DNA from: Pyxidicoccus sp. MSG2
Lineage (GTDB): Bacteria > Myxococcota > Myxococcia > Myxococcales > Myxococcaceae
DNA: 64,000 bases
NCBI RefSeq assembly: GCF_026626705.1
Contig: NZ_JAPNKC010000001.1
Location: 11,836,001-11,900,000 of the forward strand
Direction of reading: 5' to 3'
Position numbers and translations under genes: made by a program. Numbering within the stretch: position 1 is the stretch's first letter; every line of letters begins with the position of its first letter. Positions 1 to 7,857 of this stretch are shown here, one piece after another. The notes beneath the pieces were generated by a model. That model did not search any database. It saw only the letters and a program-made list of their open reading frames with translations, and was not told the DNA's origin.

Positions 1-921
1 GTTGAGCCCCTGGCCTCCCGTTGGCGGGTGCACGTGCGCGGCGTCTCCCGCCAGGAAGACCCTGCCCACCCGGTAGCGGTCCACCATCCGCACGTTCGGC
101 CGGTACAGGGAAAGCCAGCTCGGGCTGTGGAGGCGGATGCCCGGGGGCGGCCGGGCGGACTCGGCGAAGTATTGCTGGACGCCGCGCTCGGACAGCTCCG
201 GCGGCTCGGCGCCGGTGGGGAGCTTCACGAAGAGCTGGAAGTGGTCCGTGCCGGGCAGGGGGCAGAGCGCGATGGCGCCGCCCTTCGTCTTCGGCCAGAC
301 GTGCCAGTGCTCACGGTCGAGCCCCTCCACCTGGACGTCACCGACCACCATCCGCTCGCCTTCGTAGGTCTCTCCCTTGAAGGTCACGCCCAGCGCCTTG
401 CGCACGAAACTGTGCCCGCCATCGGCGCCGACGAGGTAGCTCGCCCGGACCTGCTCGGTGCCCCCCTCGCGCGACAGCGTGGCCGTGACTCCGTCGCCGT
501 CCTGCTCGAAGCCGGTGAGCGTGGTGGCCAGCTCCACCTTGCCGCCGTCAACGGCGAGCCGCTCGCGCAGGAGCGCCTCGGTCCTCCACTGGGGCACGAG
601 CCAGGTGTTGGGATACGGCACGTCCGGGGTGGGCTCGCGCTGCGCGAACATGCTCCAGCGCGCGAGCGCGAAGCGCCGCCACCAGACACGCAGGCGCGGG
701 TACTTCGTACCGGACGCCAGGAGCGGCTCCACGATGCCCAGGTCGTCGAAGAGTTCCAGCGTTCGCGGCTGCAGACCCTTGCCGCGCGAGCCGGCGAAGT
801 GCCTCGGTTGCGCCTCCACCAGCCGGAACGCGACGCCTCGTCGCGCCAGCTCGCAGGCCAGCGTCAGTCCGGTGGGGCCCGCGCCTGCGATGAGGACTTG
901 AAGCTCAGGTGACTTGCTCAT
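1..921 (-). CDS. FAD-dependent aromatic-type monooxygenase, 3' end outside the window
   Basis: Predicted flavin monooxygenase of the PHBH/UbiH-like family, which hydroxylates aromatic or polyketide-like substrates with NAD(P)H and O2. The visible 307 codons start MSKSPELQVLIAGAGPTGLT, a dinucleotide-binding Rossmann motif at the extreme N-terminus. The family motif YLVGADGGHS lies near residue 165. A second FAD motif, GDAAHVHPPTGGQGLN, ends exactly at the window edge, so the C-terminal substrate domain is missing only because the window stops. A GGGAG ribosome site lies about 6 nt before the ATG. The gene follows the kinase gene on the same strand, separated by a hairpin and a promoter-like site, so it probably has its own promoter. 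The substrate cannot be told from sequence. Confidence 0.9.
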   Translation of the reverse strand, partial: MSKSPELQVLIAGAGPTGLTLACELARRGVAFRLVEAQPRHFAGSRGKGLQPRTLELFDDLGIVEPLLASGTKYPRLRVWWRRFALARWSMFAQREPTPDVPYPNTWLVPQWRTEALLRERLAVDGGKVELATTLTGFEQDGDGVTATLSREGGTEQVRASYLVGADGGHSFVRKALGVTFKGETYEGERMVVGDVQVEGLDREHWHVWPKTKGGAIALCPLPGTDHFQLFVKLPTGAEPPELSERGVQQYFAESARPPPGIRLHSPSWLSLYRPNVRMVDRYRVGRVFLAGDAAHVHPPTGGQGLN

Positions 922-932
922 GACGACTCCCG

Positions 933-955
933 GCCGGACCCTGGAAGGGTCCGGC
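933..955 (-). terminator. Perfect 9-bp hairpin between kinase gene and monooxygenase gene
   Basis: GCCGGACCC and GGGTCCGGC are separated by a 5-nt loop. The hairpin lies downstream of the kinase stop and directly upstream of the monooxygenase ribosome site. There is no T-run. It could end kinase transcription, or it could be a leader hairpin affecting monooxygenase translation. Confidence 0.4.
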
Positions 956-972
956 GCTCGTGAGGTCATGAA

Positions 973-999
973 AATGTAAGGAAGTGCTTATTTTGTCAG
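973..999 (-). promoter_or_regulatory. Candidate promoter/operator for the monooxygenase gene
   Basis: Read on the minus strand, CTGACA is followed after 15 nt by TACATT, a loose sigma-70-like pair with a short spacer, in a locally A+T-rich stretch. The spacer contains the imperfect dyad AAGCACTTCCTT (978-989), a shape common for MarR/TetR-type operators. No regulator gene is adjacent in the visible sequence. Confidence 0.35.
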
Positions 1000-1087
1000 C
1001 TTGCATTCCCCAACCGGTCGCGACGCCTCTGGGTGGACGCCCCGTGGGCACGACTTGCTGGCATTCGGATGCGGAAGTTCCCGGGGC

Positions 1088-2872
1088 TCAGGGCGAGCGC
1101 TGAACGACGACCGTCGTCTGGTCCTCGATGGGGGGCTCGGCTCGCGGCTCCATGGTGTGCGTGGGCGCGTCATCCAGCGAGGGTTCCGCCGGCCGCTCCC
1201 TCGTGAGCAGCACCTCGACCTCGGAGGGCGTGGGGTCGCTGAGCTCCGACAACTCCCGCTCGCGGCCCCAGCGCTCCGCGAAGTTCCCGCGCAGCCAGGA
1301 GGCGAGGTCGATGGCCGGAAGCTCTTGTCGCACCGGGTCGAGCGCGCGCTGGAAGCTCCAGGCGTCGGTGAAGCGCTTGTCCGGACGCGCCTGGAGCGCG
1401 ACGTCCAGGACGCCCCGGAGCATCCGGTACGCCTCGGGCGCATCGGGGCGCTCCAGACCCGGAAGGCGGGGGCCTCCCGAGGCCGCGTGCGGACCCGGGA
1501 GCGTGCCGAACAGCAACTCGTGGAGGACACAGCCGAGCGCGAAGAGGTCGCCGGACGCGGTCGCCTCGGCCCCCGCGCGGCGCTCGGGCGGCATGTACAC
1601 GAACTTCCCGATGACGTCGCCCACCTGCGTGAGTCGCTCCGAGGACGGAACCGCCCACGTCCCGGTGACCTGCTCTTTGGCGTCACCGGAGCCATGCGCG
1701 ATGCCGAAGTCGACGACCTTCACCACGCCATCGAAGGACACGACGAGGTTGTCCGCGCTGATGTCGCGATGCACCACGCCTCGTTCATGCGCATAGGCGA
1801 GTCCGCGCAGGGCCTGCTGGCAGAGCTCCACCACCACCTCGAGCGGCAGCGCGGCTCCCTTCCTGACGCGCCGGGCGAGCTCCAGCATGCTCACGCCGCT
1901 CAGGTACTCCATGACGATGAACCACCCGCCATCCATCTGCCCGAGGTCGTAGACGGACACGACGTGCGGGTGGTGCAGGCGCGCGGCGGTGCGGGCCTCT
2001 CCGATGAAGCGGTGGAGCCGGACCGCGGGGTCCTCGCCGCCGCCCTCGTCCAGCATCCGCTTGAGGACGACGAGCCGGTTGAAGCCCGCCCGGCCGGTCC
2101 TCACCGCGAGCCACACCTCGCCCATGCCGCCGCGGCCGAGCCGGACGAGCCGGCGGTAGCGGTGGATGCCCGTCCCCAGGTCCGCGCCCCGCAGCGAGCG
2201 CGCGGTGAGGATGGCGAGCGCGGTGGAGGCGAGCAGGAGGAACGGCAGCCCCACCAGTGCGAAGAGCGGCGGCCCCGGAAGCCAGCCGACATCAATCGCA
2301 AGCTCGCGGCCCAGGAGCGCGAGCGCGACGAGCGAAGCGACGAGCACGGCCATCGCCATCGCGCCACGGCGCTTCAGGAGCCGCACCGCTTCGAAGGCCC
2401 AGGTCCCCGCCACACACGCCGCGAGGAGCCAGAACAGCGGCAGGCTCAGGCCCGCGGTCGCATGCGAGAGCTCCTCCGACGTCAGCCGCGTCGCCGGCAG
2501 CGCGAGCACGGAGGCGGAGATGTCGAGCACCCGCACCGCGCCGAGCGCCACGGCTACGCCCAGCATCACCCGCCGGCCAAAGGTGAGCGGCTGGTCCAGC
2601 AGCGACCACGCCACGCGAAGCAGGGGGTAGGGGAGCAACACCGACGTGAGCGTGCCGAACACCAGCCACGGACGCGTGTCGGAGAAGATGGCACTGGCCT
2701 CGCGGCTGGTGAGCCCGATGGTGAAGCTGATGACCGCGAACCCGAGGAAGCTCCAGGCCAGCCAGAGCTGCACGCGCTGCGAGCGGACCGCAATCCAGGT
2801 CGCGAGGTGCACCAGCGCGAGCACGAAGAACGCTCCCGCGAGCGCCAGGTGCAACATCGTATAGGGGGTCAC
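1088..2872 (-). CDS. Seven-TM membrane Ser/Thr protein kinase (Hanks type)
   Basis: Predicted signalling kinase of 594 residues with a GTG start. Residues 1-225 hold about seven hydrophobic segments (near 6-28, 36-55, 69-92, 103-125, 143-166, 172-190 and 201-226), followed by a cytoplasmic kinase domain. The glycine loop GRGGMGEV is at about 246-253, the ATP-anchoring Lys in VVLKRM at about 271, the catalytic loop HRDISADN at 368-375 and DFG at 388-390. The Ser in place of the usual Lys after HRD-I is common in myxobacterial kinases. The C-terminal 70 residues are acidic and Pro-rich with many Thr and no recognised domain. Bacterial Hanks kinases usually have the kinase domain first and a single TM, so this order is unusual. 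The ligand and targets are unknown. Confidence 0.9.
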   Translation of the reverse strand: MTPYTMLHLALAGAFFVLALVHLATWIAVRSQRVQLWLAWSFLGFAVISFTIGLTSREASAIFSDTRPWLVFGTLTSVLLPYPLLRVAWSLLDQPLTFGRRVMLGVAVALGAVRVLDISASVLALPATRLTSEELSHATAGLSLPLFWLLAACVAGTWAFEAVRLLKRRGAMAMAVLVASLVALALLGRELAIDVGWLPGPPLFALVGLPFLLLASTALAILTARSLRGADLGTGIHRYRRLVRLGRGGMGEVWLAVRTGRAGFNRLVVLKRMLDEGGGEDPAVRLHRFIGEARTAARLHHPHVVSVYDLGQMDGGWFIVMEYLSGVSMLELARRVRKGAALPLEVVVELCQQALRGLAYAHERGVVHRDISADNLVVSFDGVVKVVDFGIAHGSGDAKEQVTGTWAVPSSERLTQVGDVIGKFVYMPPERRAGAEATASGDLFALGCVLHELLFGTLPGPHAASGGPRLPGLERPDAPEAYRMLRGVLDVALQARPDKRFTDAWSFQRALDPVRQELPAIDLASWLRGNFAERWGRERELSELSDPTPSEVEVLLTRERPAEPSLDDAPTHTMEPRAEPPIEDQTTVVVQRSP

Positions 2873-2990
2873 GGACCGGGAGCGTATTCGAGCGGGCGAC
2901 TTTTCGTGAAGACCAGGGAAAGCTGGAACGAAGCCCCGCAGGGGGTGAGTCGCGGTACACTCATGGTGTCAGTGGAAAGGACGGCTCCGC

Positions 2991-3989
2991 GTGCCCGTGC
3001 GAACGACGAGAACTTCCCGTGGAGTGCCTGGATGGGGGCTCGTCGTCCTGTGTGCGGTGCTGCTCTCCGCCACCGCGAGCGCCCAGACGTCCGAGGACCG
3101 CGCCTACGTCAGCTACAGCCTCGCGCGCGGTACCGCCATCGGCTCGGAGGGGCGGAAGCTCGACAACTGGAAGCAGCTGGACCTCCGCCTTCCGCTGCCG
3201 CCCGTCTTCCTCGGGAAGACGATTGTCGTCCCGTCGCTGGCGTACGAGACACGCTGGCTGGCGCTGGAGCCGCGGGGCGCCCTGGCGGGCCTCGACGAGG
3301 ACGTGCTGGGCCGTCGCTTCCACCGCCTCCAGCTCGGGCTCACGGTGGTCCGGCCGCTCGCGCCCCGGTGGCTCCTGTTCGCCGGGGCATCCGGCATCGC
3401 GCGCACCGACTTCCGCAACGCCTTCGACGTGGGCATGGACATGTCCTGGGTGGGCTACGCCATGGCGAACTACCTGATTGGCGGTGACCCGGGCATGCGG
3501 CTGATGTTCGGGCTCGTCGTGATGTGGCCCTTCAACGTCCTCCCGGTCATCCCCATGGTGGGCTTCACCTACCGCAAGGGGGCCTACGTCGTGGAGCTCG
3601 GCCTGCCGCGGCTCACCCTGCTGCGGAAGTTCGGCGACGGGCTGGAGCTGGGCCTTACCGGCGCGTTCGATCAGCAGGTCTTCCACGCCCGCCTCCCGGG
3701 AGATGGCCAGACGCTGGGCGCGCACTTCGTGCAGGAGACGTCGATGCACGTCGGCCCCACGGCGAACGTCCGGCTGGGGGGCGGCAGCGTCTGGCTGAGT
3801 ACGTCCGTCGGGCTCGACCTGCTCAACGACTTCTCGCTGCTCGACGGCGACCGGGAGCGGCTGGGCCTCGGTGTCGGCTCCACGCGCGCCGCTCCCTTCG
3901 TCCGGGTGGCCGTGAACTGGCGCCCGCCCCGGCGGATGCCGAAGGCACCGGAGCCGCCAGGCAGCGGCCCCGCCCCCGCGGCTCGGTGA
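2991..3989 (+). CDS. Predicted outer-membrane beta-barrel protein (DUF6268-like)
   Basis: A 332-residue exported protein starting at GTG. A Sec signal peptide covers about residues 1-31 (basic start, hydrophobic LVVLCAVLL, ASAQ cleavage site). The mature part alternates short amphipathic beta-strand stretches rich in Gly, aromatic and Leu/Val residues with turns, as in outer-membrane barrels, and ends in a Pro-rich tail. The N-terminal pattern, where a linear description of parental curves is followed by repeated LGL/VGL strands, resembles DUF6268 proteins, but I am not certain of the family. It is divergent from the kinase gene and convergent with the serine hydrolase gene, so it is probably monocistronic. 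No function can be assigned. Confidence 0.7.
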   Translation: MPVRTTRTSRGVPGWGLVVLCAVLLSATASAQTSEDRAYVSYSLARGTAIGSEGRKLDNWKQLDLRLPLPPVFLGKTIVVPSLAYETRWLALEPRGALAGLDEDVLGRRFHRLQLGLTVVRPLAPRWLLFAGASGIARTDFRNAFDVGMDMSWVGYAMANYLIGGDPGMRLMFGLVVMWPFNVLPVIPMVGFTYRKGAYVVELGLPRLTLLRKFGDGLELGLTGAFDQQVFHARLPGDGQTLGAHFVQETSMHVGPTANVRLGGGSVWLSTSVGLDLLNDFSLLDGDRERLGLGVGSTRAAPFVRVAVNWRPPRRMPKAPEPPGSGPAPAAR

Positions 3990-3994
3990 GCGAG

Positions 3995-4024
3995 GCCCTT
4001 CCTCCATCTGCGCGGAGGAAGGGC
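3995..4024. terminator. Bidirectional terminator hairpin
   Basis: A perfect 11-bp inverted repeat (GCCCTTCCTCC / GGAGGAAGGGC) with an 8-nt loop lies just after the barrel-protein stop and before the convergent serine hydrolase stop. Confidence 0.75.
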
Positions 4025-4058
4025 GCGGGCCCGTTGGACAGGGCCTCACCTCTTCATG

Positions 4059-5522
4059 TCATCGCGTGGCGGCCGGCTGCTCGAGGCGCTTGACGGTCTC
4101 CGCGGCGCTCGTGTTCTTGGGGTTCAGCTCCACGGCGCGGCGGTAGTTCACGAGCGCCTGCTCCTTGTTCCCGCCGGCCAGGTACGCCTCGCCGAGGCTG
4201 TCGTAGACGTTCCCCTCGCCAGGGAACATCTCCACGTTGAGCTTGAAGATCTCGATGGCCTCCGCCACGCGCCCGGAGCCGAGGAGCCGGTAGCCCACAT
4301 TGTTCAGCTCCCGCTCGGCGAAGTCGTACTCGGTGGCCTTGGTGGTCTTGAGGGTCCGGTACCGGGCGATGGCCTCCGCGGCGGACGACTTCTCGAGGGT
4401 CGCCATCACGACCTCGCCGATGGACGCCTGGGGCTGCTTCGGCGGGATGCCATGAAGGATGCTCAGTGCCCCCGTCGCCATCGCCATCAGCTTCGAGCCA
4501 CGGGCCGTGTTGTCGAGGAGGACGACGACCTCCTTCCGCTCGGGCGCGCGGACGAACAGGGCGCTGAAGCCATTGATGCCACCGCTGTGGCTGATGGTGG
4601 CGACCTCCGTCTTGCCGTCATGCAGCTTGATGGGCCCGACGTGCCACCCGAAGGCGTAGTCATCCAGCGCGGTGGTGAACATCCGCTGCTTGAGCGGTGC
4701 GGGAAGCAGCTTGTCTTCGTAGAGGGCTCGGTCCCAGCGGTAGAGGTCCTGCACCGTCGAGTACATCGAGCCCGCGGCGTAGGGGAGGCCCATGTCGAGG
4801 TAGGGCGCGTTGACGTACCCGCCAGGCTGCGCCTCGTAGCCGCTGGCGCGCTTCGGGAGCACGGTGGCGGACACGTCGTAGCCCGTGTTCTTCATGCCCA
4901 CCGGGTCGAAGATGCGCTGCTGCAGCGTCTGCGCGTACGTCTGTCCGGTGACCTTCTCGATGACGGCGCCGAGCAGGAAGTAGCCGGAGTTGCTGTAGTT
5001 GAACTTCGTGCCGGGCTCGAACTCCAGGTCACCGCTGCAGAACTTCTTCACGAAGTCCGCGACGGTGTAGGGGTCGCGTGAGGCGGTCTTGAAGAAGGTG
5101 GGGTTCGTGTAGTTGGGGAGGCCGGAGGTGTGGTTCAGCAGGTGGGCGATGGTGATGCGGTCGCCCGTGTCCTTGCGGTAGTCCGGCAGGTACTTCGTGA
5201 CGGGGTCCTCGACCTGGAGCTTCCCCTCCGCCACGAGCTGCATGATGACCATCGAGGTGAACTGCTTCGTCACCGAGCCGATGCGGAACTTCGTGTCCGG
5301 CGTATTCGCCACCTGCCACTCGAAGTTCGCGAAGCCGTAGCCCTTCTCGAGGATGACGCCCTTCTCGTTGGCCACCAGCACGCTGCCGTTGAACTGGTTC
5401 ATCTGCTGGTACTTCGTGATGAGCCGGTCCAACTCCTGCCGCTGCGATGCCGCCTCGGCGGCAGGCCCCACACACACCCACGCCACGACCACGCCCACGC
5501 AGAGCGTCTTCAGCCAGTTCAT
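4059..5522 (-). CDS. Beta-lactamase-fold serine hydrolase with C-terminal TPR segment
   Basis: Exported 487-residue protein of the class C beta-lactamase / DD-peptidase-like family (AmpC/EstB fold), acting on peptides or esters in the periplasm. The signal peptide is about residues 1-24 (hydrophobic VGVVVAWVCV, cleavage after AEAA). The catalytic SxxK motif is SVTK at 83-86. The second motif YSN lies in FNYSNSGYF near residue 178, and the third-motif equivalent is HSGG in SHSGGINGF. After the hydrolase domain, roughly residues 380-480 contain TPR-like helices with the usual A/G-Y-L pattern (SLGEAYLAGG, ALVNYRRAVELNP). A clear GGAGGACGA ribosome site supports the ATG. It lies 60 nt downstream of the histidine kinase gene and may be co-transcribed with it. 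Confidence 0.9.
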   Translation of the reverse strand: MNWLKTLCVGVVVAWVCVGPAAEAASQRQELDRLITKYQQMNQFNGSVLVANEKGVILEKGYGFANFEWQVANTPDTKFRIGSVTKQFTSMVIMQLVAEGKLQVEDPVTKYLPDYRKDTGDRITIAHLLNHTSGLPNYTNPTFFKTASRDPYTVADFVKKFCSGDLEFEPGTKFNYSNSGYFLLGAVIEKVTGQTYAQTLQQRIFDPVGMKNTGYDVSATVLPKRASGYEAQPGGYVNAPYLDMGLPYAAGSMYSTVQDLYRWDRALYEDKLLPAPLKQRMFTTALDDYAFGWHVGPIKLHDGKTEVATISHSGGINGFSALFVRAPERKEVVVLLDNTARGSKLMAMATGALSILHGIPPKQPQASIGEVVMATLEKSSAAEAIARYRTLKTTKATEYDFAERELNNVGYRLLGSGRVAEAIEIFKLNVEMFPGEGNVYDSLGEAYLAGGNKEQALVNYRRAVELNPKNTSAAETVKRLEQPAATR

Positions 5523-5582
5523 TCGTCCTCCAGGAGGTTCCCGGGACGTACGGTAGCTGGCGGCGGCGATTGCGTGGGCGCG

Positions 5583-7034
5583 TCACATCGCCAGGGCGCC
5601 CGGCAGGAGCAGGGGTGTGTGCCTGGCGGTGGTGGCCTGGGGGAGTTGGATGCGGAAGGTGGAGCCGTGTCCCGGCTCGCTCTCCACGTGGATGGAGCCG
5701 CCATGCGCCTCGAGGATGCGCCGCGCCACGGAGAGGCCCAGGCCGACGCCCGGGATGTTGGCGCGGTGCGTGGCGCTGCGGCGGAAGGGCTCGAAGATGC
5801 TCTCCCGCTCCGAGGGGGCCACCCCGACGCCCGGGTCGTGCACCGCCACCCAGGCCCCATCCGCCGTGTTTCCGACCTCCACCCGCACCGTGCCTCCATC
5901 CGGGGAGTACTTGATGGCATTGCTCAGCAGGTTGTTGAGCACCTGGGCGATGCGGGCGCCATCGCACCGCACCCACAGCGACCCCTTCGGCCAGGAGGTC
6001 TCCAGGGGGTGCGCGTCGCTCAGGGGCCGGTGCAGCTCCACGGACTCCCGCACCAGCTCGACGAGGTCGTGCTCGCCGCATTGCAGGGACAACTGCCCGG
6101 CCTCGATGCGGGACGTGTCGAGCAGGTCCTCCACCATGCGCGCCAGCCGGTCCACCTGACGTGCCACCAGCGAGAAGCGGTCTCTCAGCGTCTGCTCGGG
6201 AGGAAGGGGGCGCTCGGGGCGCACGCTGGTGGCCGCCGCGCGCAGGGCCTGGAGCGGGTTGCGCAGGTCATGCGCGACGCCCGCGAGGAAGCCGAGCTGC
6301 ACCTCCCGCTGGCGCTCGAGTCGCGAGGCCGTTTCGTTGAAGGCACTCGCGATGTCGCGGATCTCCCGCACGCCCGCCGCTGGCGCACGCTGGAGCGGCA
6401 TGCCCGGGCGGAAGCGCAGCAGCGCCTCGCGGACGGCTTCGAGCGGCCAGTAGAGCTCGCGGCGCAGCGTCCAGAACGCCAGGGCCGCTCCGGTCACCAT
6501 CGCCAGCGACACGACGAGGCCCACGACGTGGGCCCTGCGCGCCCACCGCTGATTTGCCGCGAAGGTGGCGCGCGCATCCGCCGAGTTCAGCTTCTCCAGT
6601 GCTCGCGAGAGGTGCATCTCCCGGTCGAGCATCTTGCCCGTCTTTGCCTCGAAGGTTCCCGGCATGGGGGTCGGGTGGGCGAAGTACCCCTCGAGCTCCT
6701 GGTCCAGCTCATCGACGAAGGACCGCTCCTCGGGACTGTCCGCCAGTTGCCGGGCCTGCGCGAGGGACTCCCGCACGCGTGTCTTCGCGTCTTCCGCCTG
6801 CCAGACGTGGGCGAGCTGGCCTGTCGCCTCGTAGAGCCGCTGCTCCCGCTCATGGAAGATGAGCGCCTTCTCCATGCTCTCCGACGCCTGCATGCTCTCC
6901 AGCACGTGCATCATCCGGGCGCTGTTGCGCTCCATGCTCGCAGTGGTGCCCGCCAGCGCGGCGACCGTTACCCCGATCAGTGTGCCCAGAAGCAGGGTGA
7001 GGGTGACGGCTTGGCTTCGCAGGCTTCGACTCAT
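5583..7034 (-). CDS. Membrane sensor histidine kinase
   Basis: Predicted two-component sensor of 483 residues. Two TM helices (about 9-30 and 170-190) frame a roughly 140-residue helical, charged extracytoplasmic domain that resembles four-helix CHASE3-like sensors. A HAMP-like linker follows, then HisKA with the phospho-acceptor in VAHDLRNPLQ (His255), and HATPase_c with the N box NNLLSNAIKYS, G1 DPGVGV and G2 GLGLSVARR. I chose the ATG at 7034 because GGGGGAG lies 5 nt upstream. A longer in-frame start at 7073 adds 13 unlikely residues. No response regulator gene is adjacent, so the partner must lie elsewhere. Confidence 0.92.
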   Translation of the reverse strand: MSRSLRSQAVTLTLLLGTLIGVTVAALAGTTASMERNSARMMHVLESMQASESMEKALIFHEREQRLYEATGQLAHVWQAEDAKTRVRESLAQARQLADSPEERSFVDELDQELEGYFAHPTPMPGTFEAKTGKMLDREMHLSRALEKLNSADARATFAANQRWARRAHVVGLVVSLAMVTGAALAFWTLRRELYWPLEAVREALLRFRPGMPLQRAPAAGVREIRDIASAFNETASRLERQREVQLGFLAGVAHDLRNPLQALRAAATSVRPERPLPPEQTLRDRFSLVARQVDRLARMVEDLLDTSRIEAGQLSLQCGEHDLVELVRESVELHRPLSDAHPLETSWPKGSLWVRCDGARIAQVLNNLLSNAIKYSPDGGTVRVEVGNTADGAWVAVHDPGVGVAPSERESIFEPFRRSATHRANIPGVGLGLSVARRILEAHGGSIHVESEPGHGSTFRIQLPQATTARHTPLLLPGALAM

Positions 7035-7144
7035 GATGCTCCCCCGACAGCATTTGACGTCAAGGCTCAACAACCGATCCGGAGGTCTCCTGAAGCGCGC
7101 CGCGCGGACACGCGGCCACTGGCTTCACTGCTCGCACGTGGGGC

Positions 7145-7840
7145 TCACGGCACGAGCTCATAGGCGGTCAGCTCCTCGGTCTGTCCGCCGATCTCCTTCA
7201 CCTTCCCGATGCCCCGCACGTACCAGTAGGTCTTCGCGGTGCTGCCTCCCGCCTTGCGCAGGACCAGCGCGCGGAACGTGCCGGCGGGCACGGTGATGGA
7301 CTCTCCGTCGGCAATCACCGTCCAGCGGTCCCTCGCCGTTTCCGTGCTCGCCGCGCCATCGGTGGGCTGCTTCGTCTCCTCGTAGATTTCGAGCCAGCTC
7401 GCGCCCACGACGATGTGCTCGGGAGTCTCGTCGAGGTGGAGCTTGGGCGGATCCCACTGCTCCTCCAATTCGAGCGCCCCGGTGCTGGCGCGGAACGACT
7501 GCTCCCGGTAGCGGATGACGCGCTCGCCCGACAGGGCCTGCCAGCTCACCGTCTGGTCATTCACGCCCTTCCGGGTGACGACGCGGTTCGCGAGGAAGTC
7601 CCGGCTCACTCCCGTCCCGCCGACGGGCTCCAGCTCGCCCACCGTGGTCTCCTTCTCGGAGACCTGGCCGTCCTCGGTGACCCGGTATGTCCACCGGTTG
7701 CCCGCCTTCCACGGCAGCAACGGCCCCGAGCCGAGCGCCTCTTCGCCGCCGTCATCGGCGGGCATGGCGCTCTCGCCACAGCCCGTCACCATGAGCCCGA
7801 GCAGCACCGCGGCTCCGAGTCTCCACGCGTGTCGCTTCAC
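7145..7840 (-). CDS. Lipoprotein of unknown function
   Basis: I do not recognise a family. The start at GTG 7840 is preferred: GGGAGG lies 5 nt upstream and it gives a compact lipoprotein signal (VKRHAWRLGAAVLLGLMVTGC, lipidated Cys at 21). An in-frame ATG at 7861 overlaps the upstream stop as ATGA and is the alternative. The mature protein of about 210 residues is beta-rich with many WxYR/TxxV strands, such as LLPWKAGNRWTYRV, and ends in short hydrophobic strands. The pattern recalls small outer-membrane lipoproteins that measure or bind an envelope component, but this is only a resemblance. It directly follows the dikinase-like lipoprotein gene. Confidence 0.75.
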   Translation of the reverse strand: MKRHAWRLGAAVLLGLMVTGCGESAMPADDGGEEALGSGPLLPWKAGNRWTYRVTEDGQVSEKETTVGELEPVGGTGVSRDFLANRVVTRKGVNDQTVSWQALSGERVIRYREQSFRASTGALELEEQWDPPKLHLDETPEHIVVGASWLEIYEETKQPTDGAASTETARDRWTVIADGESITVPAGTFRALVLRKAGGSTAKTYWYVRGIGKVKEIGGQTEELTAYELVP

Positions 7841-7857
7841 CGAGACCTCCCTGAGGC

